A program made the position numbers and the translations under genes. This document shows positions 7,874 to 12,281 of a stretch of 12,281 nucleotides of DNA, piece by piece; the first letter of the stretch is position 1; each line of letters starts with the position of its first letter. The notes under the pieces were generated by a model. The model saw only the letters and a list, made by a program, of their open reading frames with translations, ran no database searches and was not told where the DNA came from. The DNA lies in the NCBI GenBank assembly GCA_050014415.1, contig JBEKDJ010000138.1, positions 1-12,281 on the forward strand, in the 5' to 3' direction. The DNA comes from JBEKDJ01 sp050014415. GTDB lineage: Bacteria > Desulfobacterota > BSN033 > UBA1163.

Positions 7874-7935
7874 TGGTGCCTAGGGCCGCCAGAGTTGAAC
7901 CGGCACGGGAGTCACCTCCCGAGGGAATTTGAGTC
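7874..7935 (-). tRNA. tRNA-Leu(CAA) 3'-half fragment, probable attachment-site remnant
   Basis: Read on the minus strand, this stretch carries the 3' half of a class II tRNA. It has an anticodon loop CTCAAAT (anticodon CAA, Leu), a 3' anticodon stem TCCCT and a perfect variable-arm hairpin CGGGAG-GTGA-CTCCCG (7921-7906). The T arm is GCCGG-TTCAACT-CTGGC with a consensus TTCRANY loop. It ends CCTAGGC plus discriminator A plus encoded CCA (7877-7874). Two defects are clear. There are three extra bases between the T stem and the acceptor strand. The 5' half is missing or degenerate: the 5' anticodon stem reads ATTGA where AGGGA is needed, and no matching 5' acceptor strand or D arm is found. It is therefore not a functional tRNA. 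Identity running from the anticodon loop to the CCA end is what tyrosine-recombinase integration leaves at the far end of an element. Confidence 0.6.
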
Positions 7936-8047
7936 AATACCCGACCAACAGGCAATTTCCCATCATTTTTGAATACTTATAAATCAAGTACTTAGAGAAG
8001 TCAAGTTGGAATAGCTTGGGTTATCTTGGATTATTTTAGGTTAAGAC

Positions 8048-8066
8048 GGTTACACTTTGGTTACAC
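8048..8066. repeat. GGTTACAC direct repeat (two copies, 11-bp period)
   Basis: Two exact copies of GGTTACAC occur at 8048-8055 and 8059-8066, spaced one helical turn apart and about 110 bp from the tRNA-Leu fragment, on its truncated side. Such helically phased short repeats near a tRNA fragment resemble integrase arm-type binding sites. The role is inferred; no integrase gene is in the window. Confidence 0.45.
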
Positions 8067-8185
8067 CATACCCCCCACCCGGAGCAGTCGTAAAGCACCC
8101 TGTTTGTTATATCTGCCCTGCCCATATAGACATTACTCCTATGCAAAGATAAAATCCTACACAATTTTTATTTTCCATATTCATC

Positions 8186-8252
8186 GGAGTCCCCTAAAAT
8201 TTTTTTCTCCCTACTTTTATGGGACTCCTTAAAATTTTTTTCTCCTACTTTT
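8186..8252. repeat. AT-rich direct repeat (35-bp period) overlapped by an 8-bp inverted repeat
   Basis: TAAAATTTTTTTCTCC occurs at 8195-8210 and again at 8230-8245. Each copy is followed by (C)TACTTTT, so two nearly identical units of about 24 bp lie 35 bp apart. In addition GGAGTCCC (8186-8193) and GGGACTCC (8221-8228) form a perfect inverted repeat across the first unit. With only two units and no unique spacers this is not a CRISPR. It may be a regulatory or recombination-associated repeat. Confidence 0.6.
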
Positions 8253-8291
8253 TGCAAAAGTTTTCCCCCCGATTGGGTTTATTACATCTTT

Positions 8292-8341
8292 AAGATTTAC
8301 CTACAAATCTTTCTCCGTGCGTGATCCTTGAGGACAAGGAT
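8292..8341. repeat. Two small adjacent hairpins
   Basis: AAGATTT-ACCTAC-AAATCTT (8292-8311) and ATCCTTG-AGGA-CAAGGAT (8324-8341) are perfect 7-bp stem-loops 12 bp apart. Neither is followed by a T-run on either strand in the right place, so I do not call them intrinsic terminators. They lie downstream of the amidase stop and could still mark a transcript end. Confidence 0.4.
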
Positions 8342-8585
8342 TATGACTTAAAAAAAAGCAATAACGACCGCGCGGTTTTTAGGCATCCGCTGAAGTGTCA
8401 AGCGTTACTCTTTTTCGCTTGAAACTCAATAATCAAATCTGATCCCATAACCCTGGTAATTGATCAGGACTTTTCTTATGGAAGAATTTTTCCTCTTATT
8501 TCGTTAGAGAGGTCAGAATTATTAATTCAAGGCCTGAATGATCCTCACAAGTGATTACCCTATATTTAAAGGAAGAAAAAAAAGA

Positions 8586-9998
8586 TTAGTAGGGCCATTT
8601 ATCCTTCCAAGGCCGTGCTTCCTCGAAGGCTGCCGCAGCTCTTAAAACCGTTAGATCCTCGAAACGCCTGCCTATGATCTGGAGACCAATGGGTAAACCA
8701 TCTGTAGTCCAGGTGCAGGGCAAAGAGGCCGCTGGCTGGCCAGTTAAATTAAATGGATAAGTAAAGCCAAGGTAATTCAAAGGATGGATCTTCTGCCCGG
8801 CAACCTCCCTGGGCCAATCAATACCCACCGGAAAGGGGGGAAGCGGCAGCGTGGGGGTCAGGAGCAAATCATATTTTGCAAAGAAAGGCTGTAGTCTCTC
8901 CCAGAGCATATGACATCGGTTTACAGCACACACGTAATTGACAGCGGTGGCCTTGAGACCAATTTCAGTTAATCTCACCAGCCCCGGATCTAAGCGGTCT
9001 TTCCATTCTTCCAGTTGACCTCCAATGGCGCCTGCGCAATCAGCAGCAAAAAGGAGTTGATAGGCATCATGCATCAACGGGAAGTCAGGGGTAGCCTCTT
9101 CTACCTCGCAACCCATCTTTGAAAAAACCCGGACTGCACCCTCAGCAGCTTCTCGGACTACCGGATCAACTACGACATGGCCCAAGTCCTTGCTCCAGGC
9201 AATGCGCAGGCCCCGAACCCCCTTTTTCATTTCTTCTCGGTAATTTAGCTTTCCTCCCGGCAAGGATAAAGGATCCCAGTCGTGCGGCCCAGCCATCACC
9301 TCCATCATCATGGCCGCATCTGCCACGGTGCGGGTCAGAGGACCGTAATGAACCACACGTCGGTCCAAAGTCTCCCAGCCCGGAAGCAAGGGATAAATGG
9401 GTATCCTTCCCCGGGATGGTTTGAGGCCGAAGATTCCGCAGAAACTTGCCGGAGCCCTGATGGACCCTCCGCCATCACTTCCCACGGCCAGGGGCCCCAT
9501 GCCGGAGGCAACTGCTGCTCCCGCACCGCCACTCGAACCGGCTGGAGTCATCTCCAAGTTCCAAGGGTTGCGGGTGATTCCCCAAAGGAGGCTGTCAGTT
9601 ACGGCCTTATAACCGTACTCACACGAATTCGTTTTGCCAATTATGATAGCTCCGGCTGCCTTAAGCCTATCAACTACTACCTCGTCCTGATCTGGAATAA
9701 AGTTCTCGTGCATTTTGGAGGCAAAGGTTGTACGGATACCCTTGGTGAAAAGCAGATCTTTAATGGACACGGGAAGGCCGAAGAGTAGCCCTTCGCCCTT
9801 CTCTTTGAAAATTTTTTTATCGGCTTGCCGCGCTTCGGCCATGGCTGAATCCTGGGTGATTGTACAGAAGGCGTTTAGCTTGGGATTCAGCTTCTCAATT
9901 CGGGCCAGAATAACTGCCATGATCTCAGAGGGTTTAACTTCTTTGGCAGCAATCATCCGCCTCAATTCCAATCCGCATAATCTCCAAAGTTCAGCCAA
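8586..9998 (-). CDS. Amidase-signature family hydrolase
   Basis: This 470-residue enzyme hydrolyses an amide bond. The family covers small-molecule amidases, 6-aminohexanoate cyclic dimer hydrolase-like enzymes and GatA. The Ser-cisSer-Lys triad is complete: Lys80 (VSIKD), Ser155 (AGSSGG) and Ser179 (DGGGSIRAPA). The 75- and 24-residue spacings equal those of fatty acid amide hydrolase. The length fits a stand-alone amidase. No gatB or gatC is nearby and the C-terminal half (LTPTLPLPPFP, GLPIGLQIIGR) is of the generic type, so a GatA role is unlikely. It has no signal peptide. The start is a TTG at 9998, chosen because AGGAGG lies six bases upstream and the protein then opens like its relatives. 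It is on the same strand as both hydroxylase loci but isolated by about 490 and 990 bp, so it is its own unit. Catabolism of an amide or lactam formed from an N-heterocycle is an attractive guess only. Confidence 0.93.
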   Translation of the reverse strand: MAELWRLCGLELRRMIAAKEVKPSEIMAVILARIEKLNPKLNAFCTITQDSAMAEARQADKKIFKEKGEGLLFGLPVSIKDLLFTKGIRTTFASKMHENFIPDQDEVVVDRLKAAGAIIIGKTNSCEYGYKAVTDSLLWGITRNPWNLEMTPAGSSGGAGAAVASGMGPLAVGSDGGGSIRAPASFCGIFGLKPSRGRIPIYPLLPGWETLDRRVVHYGPLTRTVADAAMMMEVMAGPHDWDPLSLPGGKLNYREEMKKGVRGLRIAWSKDLGHVVVDPVVREAAEGAVRVFSKMGCEVEEATPDFPLMHDAYQLLFAADCAGAIGGQLEEWKDRLDPGLVRLTEIGLKATAVNYVCAVNRCHMLWERLQPFFAKYDLLLTPTLPLPPFPVGIDWPREVAGQKIHPLNYLGFTYPFNLTGQPAASLPCTWTTDGLPIGLQIIGRRFEDLTVLRAAAAFEEARPWKDKWPY

Positions 9999-10004
9999 GG
10001 GAAT

Positions 10005-10010
10005 CCTCCT
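10005..10010 (-). promoter_or_regulatory. Ribosome binding site of the amidase (TTG start)
   Basis: A perfect AGGAGG on the minus strand, six bases before the TTG at 9998. The strong site compensates for the weak start codon and fixes the start. Confidence 0.82.
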
Positions 10011-10084
10011 GATTACTTCATATGCCCGAAGTGCTTATTAAAAAATTTTATTGAAACCATAAGAACTCGTTTTTGGGTGAGTTA

Positions 10085-10113
10085 AACATACGAAAAAAAG
10101 AGTTGTATTACAA
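10085..10113 (-). promoter_or_regulatory. Candidate promoter of the amidase
   Basis: TTGTAA (10113-10108) and TATGTT (10090-10085) on the minus strand are separated by 17 bp. Each box matches the sigma70 consensus at four of six positions. The leader would be about 80 nt. This is a weak call in AT-rich DNA. Confidence 0.22.
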
Positions 10114-10275
10114 GACAAAAAAGACTATCGAGGATTACGGATTCAAATCAAGAATGCTTTATGAAAATGTCTGTTTGTGGAAGTGCTCCTCTTTTCTCCC
10201 AAACTCTGTTGGTCCCGATACAAAATTAATGCTTGCACCAAATGTTGGTTCGGGTATGATCCTTGAGGGTGAGGA

Positions 10276-10445
10276 TATCGGTTTGCTATTCGGGAAGGAG
10301 CAACCACCATTAACATCCCTGACACGGTAGGTTATGCCATCCCTCTGAGTTTGGAAGCCTCATTCGTACTATCCGGCAAAGAATCAAGGGAATAGAAAAA
10401 GTAACATTGAGCGTCCACTGTCATAAGAATTATTTTCAAGTAGCG
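10276..10445 (+). pseudogene. 2-isopropylmalate synthase (LeuA-like) internal fragment
   Basis: From 10276 the plus strand reads AIREGATTINIPDTVGYAIP. After a one-base loss at 10345-10346 the homology continues in the next frame as EFGSLIRTIRQRIKGIE and then KVTLSVHCH, ending at 10424. This is the diagnostic central stretch of LeuA and related Claisen-condensing aldolase-superfamily synthases. INIPDTVGY is a signature segment and HCH supplies two metal-ligand histidines. After HCH the expected NDLGLAVANS is replaced by a poorly matching sequence. An in-frame stop (10270-10272) lies just before the fragment. Only about 50 of the roughly 500-residue protein remain. I could not extend the match upstream with confidence. 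The fragment is opposite in orientation to its neighbours and is a relic of a rearrangement or deletion. Confidence 0.75.
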
Positions 10446-10450
10446 CCGTT

Positions 10451-10478
10451 ATTGGATTTCAGTTACTTCTAATCCAAT
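10451..10478 (-). terminator. Possible transcript-end hairpin after the second large subunit
   Basis: ATTGGATT (10451-10458) and AATCCAAT (10471-10478) form a perfect 8-bp stem with a 12-base loop, starting 8 bp after the TAG of the second hydroxylase gene. It is AT-rich and no clear T-run follows on the minus strand, so termination is uncertain. Confidence 0.28.
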
Positions 10479-10486
10479 GATGCAGA

Positions 10487-12281
10487 CTACTTAATCTTGC
10501 CCAGCGCTTTCAACACTTTATCCGGAGTGAACGGATAGTCCATTATTCTCACGCCGATAGCGTTGTAAACAGCCATAAGTACGGCACTGGGGCCGGGAGA
10601 GGTGGATATCTCGCCAACACCAACCGCATGAAAACGGTGGCTGGGGATAGGTTTATCCATAGTTATGTTATCAAAATGAGGCAGGTCGTTGAAGGTCCGC
10701 CATTTATAATCAATCATGTTGGAATTGACCATTCGCCCGGTACTGGGGTCCAGCATACCACCTTCGAATATCGCTGTGTCCAGGCCTGCGGCTCCCAGGG
10801 CGCCGTGTAACTGGCCTTCCAGGGAGGCGGGAGAGATTACCTGACCGCATCCGGCGCTGTTGAGGACGTTTACGAGTTTAACCTTACCTGTCGCAGTATC
10901 AACTTCGACCTCGACGAATGTCATAAGAAAATTGCTCAGCGTGAAATCCTCGTTAAAACGGCCCTTACCCAGGATTGTGGTCGCGTTGCCAGTTGCTTTA
11001 CGCCAGGGTAGCCTGTTCTTGGGATCCCTAATCTCGAATACATATCCGTCTTCAGTATCGAGCTCTTCAGGTGTGAGTTTCATCACCGGGGCCGCCATTT
11101 CCAGAAGCTGACGCCGGGCATCCTCAGCTGCCTGTATGACAGCTGAACCTATAGTAAACGTGCCCCGTGAACCTACCAGGGCAAACTCGTGCGGATTACC
11201 ATCTGTATCCGGAAAGCTCATATTGACATGGTCAAGGGGGAGCTGCAGCACCTCGGCAGCCATCTTACACAAGCTGCTGCGCTGGCCACCCCCTGCCTCT
11301 GCAATTGCAACCAAAACAAGAGCACGGCCATCCGGAGTCAGTTTTACCCATGCTTCTGAGTCGTCTTCACCGACGTCCGCGTTGCAGTGGATGCCCAGAC
11401 CCACCCCCCGCCGCTTGTTACCATCGACAGACGTTGGTTTACCCCATCCCTTCCATTTTTCTTTCCAACCAAATTTGGCTGCGCCATTATCAATGGCCGG
11501 AGAGAAATCTACTCCCCGATAAACGTACTTTTTGCCGTTCCGCCAGAAGTATTCATCGCCTGCCCTGACGAAGTTCTTTTTGAAGAAGTCTACCGGGTTA
11601 ACGCCAACCTTTTCCATTGCCATGCCCATTATGGGCAGAATCGAGCTTTCCAGTTCCTGGCCGCCGTAGCCCCGGACAATGCCGGTGGGCGCCCGGTTAG
11701 TGAGGACCAGCTTGGAGCGGAGGTTCCAGTTAGGACAACGCAAGGCTAGCTGAAGCTCACCGCAGCCTACGGCAATCTCATGTGGTCCTGCTTCCGAACC
11801 CGAGCCGGTATTGACAAACCAGTCTCCGGTTACCGCCGTGACCGTGCCGTCCTTTTTGATACCAACACGGGCAATAAAGCGGGATGACAATCGTAATGAG
11901 TAGGCAGCCAAGTGCTCCTCTTTTGTGTAATAAATCTTGACCGGTCGTCTGGTTGCCTTCGATAGTTCAGCGGCAAAGCCGATTGGCGTCAGGTTGGCAT
12001 TTTTCGTGCCGTAGCTGCCGCCGCACTGTGTGGCGATAAATTGCGTGTTGCGTGTTTGCCATACGGAAGAAAGGTTGAGCCAGGTATTTGTTCAGACCAA
12101 GTGATTGAGTTGCCACGTAGGCTACCAGTTTATCCGGATTTTCCCAGTATGCAACCACACCGGGCGGTTCCGGGGGCAATGGATTGGGAAAACACTCATA
12201 AAATCCCGTGCCCTCAATTATTTCATCAGCCTCGGCAAAGCCTTTGTCAACATCTCCCTTGACTACATTTTGCAAAAGCTT
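10487..12281 (-). pseudogene. Second molybdenum hydroxylase large subunit, partial at the window edge and frameshifted
   Basis: This is a paralogue of the intact large subunit at 4761-7058, collinear from about residue 160 of that protein to the C-terminus. Its N-terminal part lies beyond the right edge. From 12281 the frame reads NVVKGDVDKGFAEADE and on to about 12055, then breaks. From about 12040 down to the TAG at 10487 the correct frame is one base over. It retains RGYGGQE, the catalytic GVGE motif followed by STSPGPSAV, and a natural C-terminus ending ALGKIK. The break sits in a 7-bp tandem repeat (12041-12056). Deleting one unit joins MANTQ to FIATQCGGSYGTK in one frame. The Mo-cofactor loop reads GGSYG where the intact copy has GGGFG. 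No FAD-subunit gene follows. Without repair the product would end at 11967, far short of the active-site glutamate. It is a recent pseudogene, a phase-variable gene or a sequencing error. Confidence 0.9.
12041..12056. repeat. 7-bp tandem duplication causing a frameshift
   Basis: On the plus strand TTGCGTG is present twice in tandem (12041-12047, 12048-12054), and the period-7 match extends two bases more. The unit is not a multiple of three, so the extra copy shifts the reading frame of the surrounding large-subunit gene by one. Removing one copy restores the frame exactly at the point where homology switches. Confidence 0.88.

Larger units (their letters stand above)
7599..8585. other. About 990 bp without a protein gene; tRNA fragment and repeats
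   Basis: I find no credible coding sequence here. Short frames on both strands lack ribosome binding sites and recognisable motifs. The region holds a promoter candidate near 7641-7669, a 6-bp inverted repeat (CTCAAG-CTTT-CTTGAG, 7776-7791), a tRNA-Leu 3' fragment, a GGTTACAC direct repeat, a 35-bp-period AT-rich repeat, and two short hairpins at 8292-8341. It is AT-rich from about 7940 onward, unlike the flanking genes. The mixture resembles an integration boundary more than a simple promoter region. Confidence 0.6.
9999..10486. other. Region between amidase and second hydroxylase gene
   Basis: About 490 bp with no intact gene. The left part (to about 10275) is AT-rich. It contains a plus-strand frame from a TTG at 10073 that I do not recognise and whose last part overlaps the leuA-like fragment in a different frame, so it is probably not a gene. 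The right part is the 2-isopropylmalate synthase remnant. No FAD-subunit gene follows the second large subunit here, unlike in the intact operon. Confidence 0.6.

Noticed and set aside
7874..7965. An intact tRNA-Leu gene
   Set aside because: The 5' acceptor strand, D arm and 5' anticodon stem are absent or mismatched, and three extra bases separate the T stem from the acceptor strand.
8026..8232. A 68-codon plus-strand frame in the gene-free stretch
   Set aside because: It has low-complexity, Pro/Tyr/Phe-rich translation over AT-rich repeats, with no ribosome binding site and no motif.
8186..8252. Possible CRISPR array
   Set aside because: There are only two units, an AT-rich low-complexity repeat, a gap of about 10 bp between units and no cas gene in the window.
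8521..8585. Intrinsic terminator after the amidase stop
   Set aside because: A T-run exists on the minus strand just after the stop, but no stable stem precedes it.
9282..9788. A 168-codon plus-strand frame opposite the amidase
   Set aside because: The amidase strand carries the full Ser-cisSer-Lys triad; the antisense product is Pro/Ser/Arg-rich and unrecognisable.
8586..9998. The amidase as glutamyl-tRNA amidotransferase subunit A (gatA)
   Set aside because: There is no gatB or gatC neighbour and the C-terminal half has generic amidase character, so a small-molecule amidase is more likely.
10073..10330. An 85-codon plus-strand frame as a possible small protein gene
   Set aside because: It starts at TTG without a ribosome binding site, I do not recognise the product, and its end runs out of frame through the leuA-like fragment. 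It is kept only as part of the intergenic description.
12276..12281. A HindIII site (AAGCTT) forming the last six bases, suggesting a clone end
   Set aside because: Other AAGCTT sites occur inside the window and the left end is not a complete site, so the coincidence has no biological weight.

Overview
The window looks like an accessory region of a mesophilic, probably anaerobic or facultative bacterial chromosome. The phylum is uncertain. The style of the molybdenum hydroxylase genes and of the RNA methyltransferase recalls Desulfobacterota and related anaerobes, but this is an impression and no search was run. Almost everything is on the minus strand, and several genes are visibly broken.

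Layout, left to right. At 11-85 (+) there is a possible start-of-gene stub resembling the FAD subunit of a molybdenum hydroxylase. At 124-1295 (+) lies a THUMP/SAM RNA methyltransferase (RlmL/YpsC family) broken by an internal out-of-frame deletion. It meets a convergent, intact short-chain dehydrogenase (1306-2067, -). After about 330 bp without a gene comes a tightly packed minus-strand operon. Read in its own direction it encodes a 2x[2Fe-2S] subunit (7598-7062), a molybdopterin subunit (7058-4761) and a 778-residue FAD subunit (4764-2428) that overlaps it by 4 nt. The FAD subunit has a complete GltD-like flavin/Fe-S oxidoreductase nested inside its FAD-binding domain.

About 1 kb without a gene follows (7599-8585). 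It holds the 3' half of a class II tRNA-Leu(CAA), a short GGTTACAC direct repeat, AT-rich repeats and hairpins. This combination suggests the end of an element integrated at a tRNA gene. Then comes an amidase-signature hydrolase (9998-8586, -) with a TTG start. A degraded fragment of 2-isopropylmalate synthase (about 10276-10445, +) follows. The last gene is a second molybdopterin subunit (12281-10487, -). It runs off the right edge and is frameshifted by a 7-bp tandem duplication.

How the genes may work together (inference). The intact three-gene operon would hydroxylate, or dehydroxylate, an aromatic, N-heterocyclic or aldehyde substrate at the Mo centre. Electrons would pass through two [2Fe-2S] clusters, FAD and a probable [4Fe-4S] to the built-in GltD module, which supplies an NAD(P)-binding site and further Fe-S clusters and so could make the enzyme a self-contained NAD(P)H-linked hydroxylase. 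The amidase and the SDR are plausible partners in the same catabolic pathway, but they are separate transcription units. Four damaged genes or fragments around one intact operon point to a region being rearranged and decaying, or to assembly errors at some of the frameshifts.
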